From Paraphysoderma sedebokerense (lineage: Eukaryota; Blastocladiomycota; Physodermatomycetes; Physodermatales; Physodermataceae): 64,000 nucleotides of DNA. The notes beneath the pieces are model-generated. The model saw only the letters and a list, made by a program, of their open reading frames with translations, was not told where the DNA came from and did no database searches. Of this stretch, positions 1 to 11,840 are shown piece after piece. The stretch spans positions 1 to 64,000 of the forward strand of contig JAHLJZ010000025.1 of the NCBI GenBank assembly GCA_025602915.1, written 5' to 3'. A program made the position numbers and the translations under genes. Position 1 is the first letter of the stretch. Every line of letters begins with the position of its first letter.

Positions 1-1828
1 GATGGCTCTTATGGGATCCCGAAAATCAACGATTAAGTCTCGATCTCTATATAGTAGTTGAAATAATGTCAATATAACAAACATAATTACACGGAATATC
101 TAAGGCTACCCACTTAATTACGGCTGTACACGGGGACGGATATTGACGATGCCGAATTTGTGCTAAAAGAGTGTGTTGACCATTACATAAAGCTACAACA
201 CAAATTATATAAGTTAGTTAAACAAGAAAGGTTACGGACAGTATAGATCATTCGCAACTTACCTTTTGCTTCATCCGAATTCACCCAAGACAAATCGGAC
301 GCCACCAACCGAGACGAGTACAGAAGAGGATGATTGCTAAAAATTCCAGATGAGAAGTTCAACAGACACAATCTTTACAAAAGGCTGGGAAACGCTACAC
401 ACACTCCAGGAACGACGGTAATGGTGTTGTTCTTCGGTTCTTTACTTAACACGGTATACCTTAAAAAATTATGTCAGCCGGCTGATGCAAGAAGTTGATC
501 CTAGAACATGAAAGTTGCATACTTCATCGGCATACCGGGTAGTTTTGCAGCTTGCCCCACGGTGTATTTGGCATGACCATGGTGTAATCCAACTACGCGG
601 CCATCAAGATCGATGAAATCACCCGGTTTCTGTTCGATATAGTCATCTATACGGTTTATAATTAGAATTCATACACACAAAGTACGACCGGATGTAGGAC
701 CTAAGATTTACCTAAAAAGTCACCAAACCTCTTTCGCTGTCCAATGAAGCAAATCCCCATACTTTCTTTCTTTTTCACGATTTTCCTCAACCCGATTGAC
801 TTCGCAATGTCTTTCACTTCCGATTTAGTCATGTCACCAATCGGAAACAATACATTCGATAACTGTTTGGACGTGACCCCTGCGAGGAAGTAGGATTGAT
901 CTTTGTTCGAATCAGCGGCTATTCAAGTACAAAATTTGCATATGAATCAATTAATTGATATGCGAGCGCTGAAAGGCATTGTTCTTTTTAAATACCTCGC
1001 AGTAACTGAATCAATCCTTTGTCGTTCCTTCTTATCTTCGCGTAATGTCCTAGCGAGAACATTTAGGTTCGGTGAAAATCCGGTACTTCGAAGAAAGTTT
1101 TACCTGTTGCGATCCACACATCACTGCCTTTCGCTCGGCGTATCTGTTCTGCAAACTCACCAAACTTGATCTCTTTATTGCAAACCACATCGGGATTCGG
1201 GGTATAACCGTTTGCATAATCACGGAGGAACGAGGAGAACACATAATGCCAATACTCTTTTGTCAAGTCAATCTGGGTGCACGTGCGTCAATATACCGAG
1301 ACAGGCGGCTTAAATGATATATTCAGAGACCTTAGAACATGGAATACTGAGAGTAGCGCAAATTTCCTGCACATCTCTCCAATCCTCTTCCCCTGGACAA
1401 ACGCCAGTTTCGTCTCTGGTATCCCAATTACGCATGTATATGCCTTCGACCAAGTAACCCTGGCTATTCCATTAGTCTTCAATAAGCCAGAATAAGATGT
1501 CAAGATTACACAACTTACTTTCTGCTTCATCAAATGGGCAGTAACCGCCGAATCAATTCCTCCACTCATGGCGACAACAACTGTTAAAGATAATAATACA
1601 GATGAGAAATCATTCAAAATCATATTATCTCGAAAATGTCATACAAACCTCTCCTAGAGCCATTCGCCACAGTACTATACAAGGCATGCCATGGTCTGTG
1701 AAGTAGGAACATATAAGAAAAGTCTGACAAGACCGAATTTTGCAAGTGTCGGGTGAGGTGACTGAGCCTCTGTTACCATAGCAACCGCGCTGAAAAGGAA
1801 ATACAAGGTTCTGCAACTTACGTACCAT
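1..1828 (-). CDS. TRMU: tRNA-specific 2-thiouridylase (TRMU/MnmA family), 3' end cut by window edge
   Basis: This enzyme installs the 2-thio group of (t)m5s2U34 in the wobble position of mitochondrial tRNAs. Reading leftwards, the spliced frames show the PP-loop ([12 protein letters not shown]), a GIYMRNWD segment, the family signature [18 protein letters not shown], an ATG..HYARI stretch, [54 protein letters not shown] and [19 protein letters not shown]. These come in the family's order across about eight short introns. The last visible piece ([12 protein letters not shown], then FRDPIRAI) is the C-terminal barrel, so only the extreme 3' end is missing. The start is uncertain. ATG at 1828 gives a basic, presequence-like N-terminus suited to mitochondria, but it lies 6 bp from the start of the divergent neighbour. 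ATG at 1663 (MALGEV, then an intron to the PP-loop) gives a short human-like N-terminus. Confidence 0.88.
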
Positions 1829-1834
1829 CAGTCT

Positions 1835-3626
1835 ATGCAGCTTTCTAAAGCGAAAATGACATCAGACAAACGAAAGAAGGAACCTGCTGAGTTGGATAGG
1901 TATTCTAAAAAGAAAAAGGCTATTGATACTGAATCTGATGACGAGCTCGAATCAGCGCATTACTTTTACGAGAACGGTACGAATCTCGAGACAGCACGAG
2001 ACAACGTCTTTGCATGCAATTAACCACATACCAGGTCTTAGAAAAGTAAAGCCGTATTATCACACCTACACAACCTACGCCAAAGGCAGATGGCTAGGTT
2101 CAACTCTCCTTCATGTTTATGAAAAAGAATTCATGGATTCTCCGAAAGAATATTATCGATTGGCGATAGAATGTGGTAACATCCGCGTCAATGGCCAGCA
2201 GGTATCAACTGACTATACAGTTCGAAATATGGATTTAATTCAGAATACTCAGCACCGACATGAGCCTCCTGTTACGGGAAAACCTGTAAGGATATTGTAT
2301 GAAACGGCCGATTTTGTCGTTATCGATAAGCCGGCTTCCGTTCCCGTCCACGTACGATTACATCCTGTCATTAAAGATATTGGCCTGTCGCTAACAATGT
2401 CTTTCCCTTCCTAGCCAACGGGACGTTATCGGCACAATTCTATACTTCATATAGTTCAAAAAGAGATCGGCGTGAAAGTGTTTTGTGAGTTTTCACGAGT
2501 CAAGGACACTCTGTTTTAAAGTGAATCATGTCAGCTAATCCAGACTGCATAGCAATCAATCGATTGGACAGATTAACATCCGGTGTAATGGTATTGGCCA
2601 AGAAAAGAGAAAAAATTCGTGAGTTAGAGATATTGTTTCGCGAGAGAGTTGTCAAGAAAGAGTACATTTGTAGGGTGAAAGGCGAATTTCCAACGTGAGT
2701 TCATAATCTGCTGACACCCACCAGAGCGGTTTAGCGCTGAATATCCGCTTGATTTTAGGGGTCCAATAATTGTCGATCAACCACTTAAAGTCTTTTCGCA
2801 TAAGTTGGGTTTGAATTGTGTCCATCCTGACGGAAAGCCGTCCATTACTAAATTCAAACGCATATCGTATAACGGCAGAACTTCTGTCGTTCTCGCTCAA
2901 CCTATCACTGGACGAACCCATCAAATCCGAGTTCATTTGCAATGGCTAGGGCATCCGATTATCAATGATCCTCTATATGCAAATCCGAAAATCTGGCGCA
3001 AAATCTCTAATATGGTGGATGTGGCACATGGGCGACTGAAAGGTGAATTGGCTCCGAAATATGGTGAGCAAACTGCTCAACGCATTTATTCCGATCAAGA
3101 GTTAGAAGTTATTGCGAATACTGTGCAGGAACTGCGTCACATGAACGATTCAGATTTGGTATCCGTGGTATCTTCGGCGAGCGGAGAACAAAACCATATA
3201 TCCGTGGACTGTGAAGCAAATACTTCTAATATATCGGACAGAGAGAATCCGTCTCCTTCGCACCGCGCTATCCCACATTTACCGAGACCGCAATCCATAT
3301 TTCCGACATGTTCGGCATGCCACACACCCCTCCTGCCAGACCCTGAACCTCATCAATTGCAAATTTATCTGCATGCAAAATCATATGACTACACGATAGG
3401 GGCCAATAGTACGATTGAATTTCCTCTGTCGTGTCTGATTGATAAAGTTGAAATCGACCATGAACCGTCTATAATATCTCTAACCGATCAAAGACGTGAC
3501 GCGTCCGAGAATGGAGCTACAAAAATATATAGATTTCAGACAGATATACCGGAATGGGCGAATGAAGACTATTCTGGTGACTTGAAATGGTTAGATGGTG
3601 GAGATATCGACATTCCAGCTGTCTAG
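1835..3626 (+). CDS. PUS9: RluA-family tRNA pseudouridine synthase (Pus9/Rib2 type)
   Basis: Pus9/Rib2-type enzymes make pseudouridine at position 32 of tRNA anticodon loops. The N-terminus is lysine-rich, then an intron interrupts the conserved YFYENG/LRKVKPYY block. An S4-like segment follows (GRWLGSTLLHV...EYYRLAIECGNIRVNG). The catalytic region is split by introns: VIDKPASVPVH / PTGRYRHNSILHIVQKE / INRLDRLTSGVMVLAKKREK, where the Asp of RLDRLTSG is the expected catalytic residue. Next come GEFPT/GPIIVDQPL and the RluA signature GRTHQIRVHLQWLGHPIINDPLY. Four introns give consistent phases. The last about 190 residues are a poorly conserved tail with a CxxC (CSACHTPLLPDPEPHQLQIYLHA). I see no Rib2-type deaminase domain, so a riboflavin role is not supported. 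The start could be 1835 or the in-frame Met at 1856. Confidence 0.88.
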
Positions 3627-4170
3627 AGGACACTTTCAATCAAGCAACAAACAAATTATTTAAAATGGTGATTTTCAAACAAAGATTATTATCTTCGATT
3701 ACGACTGTATATAACAGATTTACGATGGTTTGTACTGTCTCAGCTTGGGCTATAAAAGGAACAGCTTCGTGCATTTGTATTATTTCAAAATAAGAGCAAG
3801 ATCCACCATAGTAGTATAATTGACAATAACCGCCTTCCAAATGAATTAAACTTGCTATGGTACAAAGTTTCGTAATACACCAGATATTATGTAATTCTGA
3901 ACCGATAAAACTGATGAGTAGACGCTATGTACATAATGAGCTGGTCGTACTACTCCGGTCCAAGTGTACAAAGCAGATTCTGGCATTCTTTCATAACACG
4001 ACACTAAAGTAATTATAAAGTAAAGGACATTAATACTAATTTCTATATTGTCAAATCTTGCATCGCTAAACTATTGAAGTTGTAAAGAGAAAGAACGGAG
4101 AAGCTAAAAAGCAGCGGATGCAATATGCTTGCAAGCATAAAACTTATTAGAAAAGGTATTCGCACATGTA
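3627..4170. other. Convergent intergenic region
   Basis: AT-rich spacer between the 3' end of the plus-strand pseudouridine synthase and the 3' end of the minus-strand phosphatase. It should hold both polyadenylation regions. I see no gene, RNA or repeat in it. Confidence 0.6.
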
Positions 4171-6143
4171 TCAAACTTCCAATTTCGGAGCAGACGGCGT
4201 CCGTGCTCGAAGTGAATGGTTTTGATAGGAATTATCGGACTTAGTTGATCCACATTGCCACACATCCTTCGATGTTTCGTTCGCGAAATTCTGTTTCAGA
4301 CAAGGCTCCGTACTAAGGCCTGGAACGAGAACGTAAGCGGATGTCGGTGACGCTGAGTTGATTTCAGTGGCGTTCTGTTGCTTATCGTCACGCTCATACT
4401 TGCTAACACTGGATCTTGAAACGGCAGCAGACAGCGAAGTTTCCGCTCTCGCGTATCGAACCACCGATGAAGTAGACTCTCGTGATTGAAAACAGTAATT
4501 ATAACGTTCTTCGTATATCCTGTACTCTGCATATCGAGCGAGAAAATCTTGATATCTCTTGTAAAGTGGCAGACGCCGTATGGAATACCGGACATCTTCT
4601 GAATGAACCACTACTTCCGACAACCATCGCCAAAGTTTCATGAGGCTAGTATCTTCACCGTCGAACGGACTTCTAAAATCTTTTATGGGCACGCCATTTT
4701 CGAATTGATTCGCAAAAGCCTGAGGCAAGTTATCAACTATTAACGTCTGTGATAAGTCTCTTCCGAGAATAGACAAATCTTTCAAATAATTTCCATCTAT
4801 GTTCAAACAGGCTTCTCGAAACAGTCGATGTCTTCGGATAGAAAGAAGAGAATTAGATTGAATCGGATGGAAGGATAAACCTACTTATAATTACCTGATA
4901 AACCTACGACCAGGATCAAGTATATCCAATAACTTATCGGCATACACCCTTTGACTAGCGGTAAAAACGACAATTTCAAACATTTTCGAAGCTTTCTCCA
5001 GAAATTCAAAGAGATAGGGACGGTAATAGACCCAGATATTGTGATCTTCACCATTATGCTGTATCGAGAAACACACATTTGCATTCGGCATCGGTCTCAT
5101 TTCACTATGGACTAAAAGCAGACGTGTCAATATAGAAACGATTTTTGGCCGATAACAACGGAATATACCCATAGTTTCATCCAAATCCAAAATCAATGTA
5201 AGACGGGGACTGTGAAATGGTGAGAAAGGTAACGGACAATCAATGTCAATGATGACTCTGGCTGAATTTAACGAAAAAGGTATGTCAACAAACCTGCTCC
5301 TAGTCTTCGCAGGTAACACTGAAGGTCGAGTAAGCAGTTGCTTAGGTATTGTAGGAAGACTGCAAATAAAATGAAACCTGAAGGATTTGAAGTTAGTTTC
5401 CGTGATTGGCAACGGAAAGTCCACGCACACGAACATACAGAGAATATTCCTCATCCGCTTCTTTTACAATCTCATCATCATCCAATCTCTCAATATCTAC
5501 AATATTTAGTGCGTCCATTTTGACTGCTGCAGATAACGAAGGCGTTGGAGAGCAGGAGCGAGATGATCGATATTTATTGGGAGAGAACAAGCCATCCGAA
5601 TCACGAGGTAATTCTTCACTGGAGTCAATATCAGTCTCTTCTTCCAACGAGCCCTTACTTTCAGATAGGTCAATCTCCTTGGAATTAAGAGACAGCGATG
5701 CTGGCGAGAAATCCGGTTGTTGTGGAGGGGTGCCTTCAACATTGTCTTGGATAGCAAGCTTATTGAACAAAGTAGAGGGGGACTTGGCATATTCATTTGG
5801 CTTCACAGCTGAAAGCAGATAATCAGAGATACTTTCCGGTATTAATGAGATGAATAAAACTAGACAAACCAAAAGTTTTAACAGGGGTAATGGAAGATTT
5901 ATCGGCCGATTGAATGATTGAGGAGGCTACCTCCGACTGTGCATTTGATGAATGTGAATCCACAACGGGCGACGACGGCAGCTGAGTAGGCTTTATCGGA
6001 ACATTCTGATTTCGCTTTTGCCTTTTCTTGGAGGATGCGACATCGTTCGAAACTTTGCGGGTTCTGCTGGTAGAGGGGGGCATTGATGTCGGGGATGCGG
6101 ACGTTAATCGAGGGGATGGAATGGGACAGGACAAATGCGCCAC
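4171..6143 (-). CDS. CTD small phosphatase-like protein (CTDSPL2-type, HAD/NIF domain)
   Basis: This looks like a DxDxT-class Ser/Thr phosphatase of the FCP1/SCP/CTDSPL2 group. The N-terminal half is Ser/Pro-rich and low complexity, with a basic nuclear-localisation-like stretch (SSKKRQKRNQ) and acidic patches. It is followed by DEEYSL/LPTIPKQLLTRPSVLPAKTRS, which aligns with the CTDSPL2 linker. The catalytic motif LTLILDLDETMVHSE is assembled across an intron in the sixth motif codon. Then come VYYRPYLFEFLEKASKMFEIVVFTASQRVYADKLLDILDPGRRFI, an intron, HRLFREACLNIDGNYLKDLSILGRDLSQTLIVDNLPQAFANQFENGVPI, which is the rest of the NIF domain. A roughly 100-residue tail follows. The usual DLDETLVH reads DLDETMVH here, a conservative change. 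The start at 6143 is the first good Met; a further 5' exon cannot be excluded. Confidence 0.85.
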
Positions 6144-6617
6144 TTGTGACGACTTCGGTTGTGGTTGAGGGAGAGCGTCGTCGAGGGGTGTGTGGATATC
6201 TTGAATCGACGAAAGGTATCTCGTATCAGCGGCAATGTGTACAGATTGGATCCAAATCCGGAGACTGCGACAGAGACGGAACCGAAATGGGGAACAACCA
6301 GCATGCGGGCAGTGGCCTTGCGCACACGTGATATACGCATGGCCCCCGCACCTCCACGGTTTCTACTGTGGAATTATTATTCGGAGCACATGTTGAATAA
6401 ACATTCATAATGTCATCCCGGAGAGCAATTGGACAAGGTGCACCTCTTTCGTGTGATATATAACCGATAAGGGCTCATATAAAATCAAACAACAGACAAA
6501 AGAATACAGAACTTAAGCGTTACATTCAACTTATATCACATCTAACGATTCGCTCTGTGGTTGGATCTCTGCACACAACTACTGTCCACTATAGAAATTA
6601 TCAACAGGATCAATCAT
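6144..6617. promoter_or_regulatory. Spacer: 3' end of cofilin and promoter of the CTD phosphatase gene
   Basis: Both flanking genes are on the minus strand. A CACGTG E-box lies at 6325-6330, about 180 bp upstream of the phosphatase start, in the sequence ACACGTGATA. No convincing gene is seen; short open frames on both strands overlap the phosphatase 5' end in other frames. Confidence 0.5.
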
Positions 6618-7513
6618 TTAGCTGGTAGCACGGGTGACTTTGTCCAAGACGGCATCGTAAGAAACCTGCAGCAACAAATAAGAGATTATTTATGAGTAAG
6701 TCTGGACAGGAAACCTCTGAAGAGATAATCTAATTATAAACATACCTCGGCTAAATCAGTACATTGGATTTCGGCAGCGATACCGACCAGTTTCTTGCGA
6801 AGAGCATCTTTGCTGGCGGCGTAGACCATTTTCGATTTGATTTTGGCGGAGTCGGGAGACCTAAGTGTTAAATGAGATATTGTGTCAGGATGCATGTTAT
6901 AAGCAACATCTGTGCGATGATTATGAAAAACAATCAGCTCTAACAAAAGCCAACACGCCCATACGGTCTCGCGAAGGAAAGAACCGCCAAAGTAAACGAC
7001 ATGATCCAATAACCCTCAACTTGTTCAAATGATAACCAGAGTCTGCCGTACTAAAACATTCTTCGTCCTTTCTCTTCCAAACCCATCCAAGATGTCTAAA
7101 ATGCAAAAACCAAACAAACACATACCAAGCATAGAAACAAATCTTATTACGTAAACCTTCGCCAGGCTTTTCGTATTCCAAGTCGTAAATGGCATAACGG
7201 CAACCGTCAATGGGCAAACTTTTGATAAATTCGTCGTATGAAGCTTGCTCGGCGGTCTTTTCAACAACAACTTCGGTGTTATCGGCGTTCAACTTGTACA
7301 AAATATACTTGAATTTTTTCTTAAGTTTGAGTTCTTGAAAGACATCAAGACAGTTATCGGCGACGGTAACTCCGGAAGACTAGATTATATGGTAAATGTT
7401 GGTTGTTATTAGGGAGTAACAGGAGCACGACGGGAGGCAAATAAAGCAGCAAAGTTCTTCAGACGCAACAGCAAAAAGGAGGGCCAGAATATTTAGGCAG
7501 GACGACGCACCAT
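6618..7513 (-). CDS. COF1: Cofilin/ADF actin-depolymerising protein
   Basis: Cofilin binds and severs ADP-actin filaments in the cytoplasm. The gene begins with a one-codon coding exon: ATG is followed at once by an intron (GTGCGTCG to CTAG), then [30 protein letters not shown]. This is the same Met/Ser-Gly arrangement seen in many cofilin genes. The core reads [37 protein letters not shown]. After an intron comes the actin-binding long helix [39 protein letters not shown], then [15 protein letters not shown] and a TAA stop. The length is about 140 aa, usual for the family. The N-terminal Ser and the [16 protein letters not shown] helix are the residues expected to regulate and contact actin. 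Confidence 0.95.
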
Positions 7514-7931
7514 TTCTGCTATTGATTGCTAAACGAATAAGATAGACTTTGAAGACGGGGTTTATCGATGGTTTTCTGAACTGTTTTTTTCAAGCAAAGA
7601 AGAGAAGAAAACACCCGACAAGATTGCGTGTGTCACAGATGCGAAAACACGTGACTTTTTTTTGATTGACGTGAAGTCTACTTGCACTGCATATTTGCGC
7701 GGGGTTCATTTCCTGGCGGTATCGGTTTGAATGATACGTTTGGAATAAGTTTTTTCACTCACATATGCAAACCAGATGTGAACAAATGCATCGTCTGATA
7801 TAAACTGATAAATCGCTTTATTTAAGTTTATAACAAAGTGTCTTCGTGATAGACACGCATTCCACTAAAGCCGCGTTCTTGTCACTATCATCAGATGGTT
7901 GATCCGTCTTGCAACTTCTGATCAAATTCAT
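7514..7931. promoter_or_regulatory. Cofilin promoter and lysyl oxidase 3' region
   Basis: Between two minus-strand genes. A CACGTG box is at 7648-7653 (ACACGTGACT), about 135 bp upstream of the cofilin ATG, followed on the plus strand by a run of eight T. No open frame of note. Confidence 0.5.
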
Positions 7932-9156
7932 TTATCGCTTCGTTAGAAATCTGCGACCGCTTCCTCTTGCTCCGCACTGATAGGCTGGCTCTACGGTTCC
8001 TCCACCGCCGGAAATCTGGGGCACCCTATTCAACCACACTTCAACAGTGACCCCGTTATTACTGAAATCCGTTTCTGGAATGGAATGCTGAGGATTCAGT
8101 TCCACGGTCAAATAGTATGGGCCCATTGATGTCCCGTCATTTGGTGGCCAAGGTTTCGACGGGTCAGCGATTGGAGTAATGTCAACCTGCAAGCGAAAGC
8201 AAAGGTTAATATGTCTTCTAAGTCGATCTTGGAGGAAGAGAAGTGAATCTAACCCATTGGCAAGCTGAAAGGAATTTTAATAAATCATAGGGTTAATTAA
8301 CATGCTACGATAATTTGCACTAAAAATTGGTACCAGGTGCCGGACAAAGATACTTACGCAAGCTTCGATCATACAAGTCGGAGCATCCAGCGGTGATGCC
8401 TTGATTTTGGCAATCGAATTTCTTCCGATTAGCCGGACAGACCTGAACCAAAGTAATAATGTTACCGTCAAGACTTACTCATAGGAGGGACCGAGAGGAA
8501 GAAAATTAACGTACAGTGTCCATTAGGCAAAACCCGTTTTTACGGCCAGAGAGAACTGAGCCGGAAGGAGTCGTCATCTTATAGGAGGTGTAGGAGCTGA
8601 AATGCCAGTGACGATGGCAAGTCTACATTTAAGAAAAAGACCATTAATAGGATGATTACAGTATGAATCGCTGGTTCTTCTTACGTCATAGTTGAACATG
8701 CCCTGAGGTGCGACTTGCTGATATGGGTTACTTGGACATGCGGGAACGCCACCGACGACGACATCTCTTCCAGAATAGTTATCGATTTTTGTGCTCTAAA
8801 TGATTCTATTTAGTGTACCAATCCTAACTAATTATGCGATTTAGCACTTACAAATCGTAGGACACGCCTCTGACCTACCCCTCCAACACAGCCTTCGTTC
8901 ACGTAGCATCCATCGGGTGGAACATAAATTGTATCCACTGCTAATGAGCTAGCAACTAAACCAGCGTCAAGTCTTAAGAGTGATTAACAGAACCCAATCG
9001 TTACTTATAATTGTCTAGTAGGAACAGATTCAGAAGTACGTACTTTAAATCTAAGACTGGGGCACTGGCGCTGACATTTTGCGCTTGTATTTGACTCGCG
9101 AAGGCTAGTGTCGTGAAGATCACCGCTAGAAGCTTCTGGTTTGCGCAATTTGCCAT
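7932..9156 (-). CDS. Secreted lysyl oxidase-like copper amine oxidase
   Basis: Lysyl oxidases oxidatively deaminate peptidyl lysine using copper and a Lys-Tyr quinone (LTQ) cofactor. The spliced protein is about 265 aa over six exons. Residues 1-26 form a signal peptide (LLAVIFTTLAFASQIQAQ). The family block GVGQRRVLRF is followed by the copper-binding motif TCHRHWH (His118, 120, 122 in my model). Next are GRKNGFCLMDT, with Lys143 at the LTQ lysine position, and GITAGCSDLYDRSLPCQWVDITP, with Tyr175 at the LTQ tyrosine position. ELNPQHSIPETDFSNNGVTVEV matches the vertebrate VNPxxxVPESDYxNN segment. Many cysteines are conserved. No SRCR or propeptide domain is present. Secretion implies extracellular or cell-wall substrates; the substrate is unknown. 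The residues expected for activity all appear present. Confidence 0.9.
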
Positions 9157-9500
9157 TGATCTTTAAGAATGAAAAGACGATGGAGACTGGAAAATGAAAG
9201 TCAAGCCCTTTTATGAGCGGTCGGAGGAAGGCTGTGTCTTGAGGTAGCGGAATTAACCAATCTTATGACTAGTGAGATGCAAGATATTCATAGTGACACG
9301 AGTTGAAATTTATATTGTTGTAATTCTGTATTTAGATGTGACGTCACAGGCCGACCTCTAAGCTGGATGATCAGCGCGTTTGGCTGCATCGGCAAGTGCA
9401 TCCAAATACGTTACACACAGTGATAACTTAGTAACTAGAAATTTCTCCCGATAAATAATCATATTACTGTACATCAACAGAGATAAGTTTATTCAATAGC
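9157..9500. promoter_or_regulatory. Lysyl oxidase promoter region
   Basis: Upstream of the minus-strand lysyl oxidase and downstream of the CDKAL1 stop. A TATA-like CATAAAAGGG (minus strand) lies at 9206-9215, about 50 bp from the ATG. No gene is seen. Confidence 0.45.
9338..9347. promoter_or_regulatory. CRE/ATF-like palindrome GTGACGTCAC
   Basis: A perfect 10-bp palindrome containing the bZIP consensus TGACGTCA lies about 180 bp upstream of the lysyl oxidase start codon. The site is seen directly; regulation of the gene by a CREB/ATF-type factor is inference. Confidence 0.45.
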
Positions 9501-11840
9501 CTACAGCATCTTGGCCTTTTCCGACGGAGGTCCAATATTCGTTACGATGCTCAGATACAATGAAGCCAAGGCAACCAGGCAAGAGAATAATTTAAGAGTC
9601 AATTTATCTTCATTTACAGCGATATACATCGCGGCCACAAAGATGAGCAAGACCGGAATCGTATGGCGCCGAGGGGATGACACTGACGCGACTGGATTTT
9701 CTAAAGAAGAAGTACTTGAAGGCAACTTGGATTCAGAAGTTCGATTCAATGAAGCCAAGCTTTTCGCGCCATTCGACTCTTCACCGGCTTCTAGGAGTTC
9801 ACCGATCATATGATACTTGGCAGCCTCAGTTAACTTCACCTTAACCGTCTTTCCCATCAGTCTGTTGTCTTCCGGATGCTCTCGTTTGACGAGGACTTGG
9901 TTGTAATATTTGTTGTGGCCGACATAGTGCAATTGATCAGTCGAAAGTTCCGTAATGAGGATGGTTTGAATTTGAGACACTTGATGATCATAAGTGCGAT
10001 AGGATTCAAATAATGAAGTTAATGCCCTTGAACGTCGTTTAACGTCAGCAGTAGGAAGTTTTTGAAGTCGGGCAGCTGGAGTACCAGGTCTAGGATAAAA
10101 CTTTTATATTAAATAGAGTTAGCACACGAAGTCTCCAAAGGGCTAGGTCAAAATGAATCATTACCTGTGATATATGCAAAACTGGGAACTTGTATTCTTG
10201 GACTAACTGTAATGTTTCCTCAAAATCTTCCTCACTTTCCGTTGGAAATCCACAAATAACGTCAGTCGCAATAGTCATTCCCGGTACTCTATCCCGCAGG
10301 AAATCAACCACATGCTTGAATTCGGCAAGCGTGTACTGACGACGCATATCGTCGAGAACTTTGTTGGATGCAGCCTGAACCGGAACGTGTAAGAAAGCGT
10401 AGACACGAGGATGTGCTAATATTTTTGAAATCTCCTCCAGGTGCTCCAATATATAAGGTGGGTTCGTCTGACGTAGAAACCTGTTAACAATGGATTCATG
10501 AGGATAAACAAAGAATAAACTCACCATCCCGACACGAAGCATCGTCCCTTCTGGCATAATCTCAACAATCTTCCAAAGCAAATCAGGCAAAGATGCACCA
10601 ATGTCGCGACCATAAGTGCCGGTATCCTCTGATGTTAGCCAAATTTCCACAACACCCTCTAAAACGTCTGTCAGATCACCACGAAGTATTTAAAAATGAA
10701 TTATCTAATGAACTCACCTGCTAGCACCTGCCGAACTCGTGCAAGGATCTCTTCCGGCGGATAACTGCCCAAATCACCTCGAGCATGTTTGGTTTTACAA
10801 TATGTGCACTGGTTTAAACATCTGCGATAGAGCAATAAAGTCACATGAATTAAACGACACAGAGAACCGATCGACAGTACGGTATTTACCCTGTATTAAT
10901 CGGAATAATCTCAATCAAAGGATTCTTCCTAATCTTCGGTAAATTCAGCCGCGCCCCACCAGCTTTCTTCTTGGAATCCATGTCCTTCTTCGTCTCGAGT
11001 ATCTTCACTGTATGGCCCTTCAGAGTTTCTTCCACCACTTCAACAACTCGATCGATTTGCTGAACACCGACTATACTTAAGCCCTCCCAGATTTTATTCT
11101 TTGGCTGAGCTTGCGTCACACATCCGGCTAGAACAACATGTTTACCGGAATCTTTAGCTGCGTTGATAGCATTAACGAAGGTCTGTTCGCTGGGGTTCTT
11201 AACAGTGCAACTATTCAGTAACCATAATTGTGCAGAATCCTTCTGAGATTCCGAAACAATATTGTAGCCATGGGAATTAAGCAGTCCGGCCATATACTCT
11301 AATTGAACAGGAAGTTAAATTTTTTGATAAAATAGGTGGCGCAATTGACAACCTATAGGCATACCTGAATCGGAATTGTTGTGCGAGCAACCTACAACAC
11401 AGATTACAAATTAAAGTCATGCTTATAAAATTACGTCAAAGGTTATATAGGGAACAATTCTTACCCCATGTCTTCACCCAGACTGACGCTTTCCCAGGAA
11501 GATAACCCACGGGGACATTAAATGACTCGCCGTCGTCCATCGACTCCTCTACATCTTCGCCATCGGATACATTATTATCGGAATGAGAATTTAATTGACT
11601 ATCTGGTGCTTTGTATTCCGCCTTTTCCGTCTTTTTTCGCCGATTAAATCGTTTAATGGTGACTTGGCGGAATGACGGCCGATTTACAGAGGAAGTTGGA
11701 TCGTCAGAAGGCAGAGTGAGGCTTTCAATATCTTCCAGATCATCATGATGTGACAAAGAATTCAATTGCTGCGGTAATTCAACTGTCATCGTATTATCAT
11801 TCGTTGGTTTCGATCTACCGAGATATGTCTCCAGGGACAA
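9501..11840 (-). CDS. CDKAL1: CDKAL1-type tRNA methylthiotransferase with C-terminal membrane anchor
   Basis: This radical-SAM enzyme converts t6A37 to ms2t6A37 in tRNA-Lys(UUU). The exons read [41 protein letters not shown] and [12 protein letters not shown] (N-terminal UPF0004 cysteines). Then come [20 protein letters not shown], the radical-SAM motif [15 protein letters not shown] (CxxxCxxC), [69 protein letters not shown] and [18 protein letters not shown] region ([20 protein letters not shown]) follows. The C-terminus carries two hydrophobic stretches ([34 protein letters not shown]), as in the tail-anchored animal protein. The N-terminal extension is acidic and low complexity. The first ATG is not resolved: the open frame begins near 11840 at SLETYLG without an in-frame ATG, so a small 5' exon probably lies in 11841-11968. 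Confidence 0.93.

Noticed and set aside
903-915. GTTCGAATC resembling a tRNA B box
   Set aside because: Lies within a TRMU coding exon and has no A box or cloverleaf around it.
3640-3840. 66-codon minus-strand frame in the convergent spacer
   Set aside because: AT-rich, no family features, sits in the 3' region of two genes.
5406-5822. 138-codon plus-strand frame antisense to the CTD phosphatase
   Set aside because: Mirror of the Ser-rich coding exon on the minus strand; low complexity explains the open frame.
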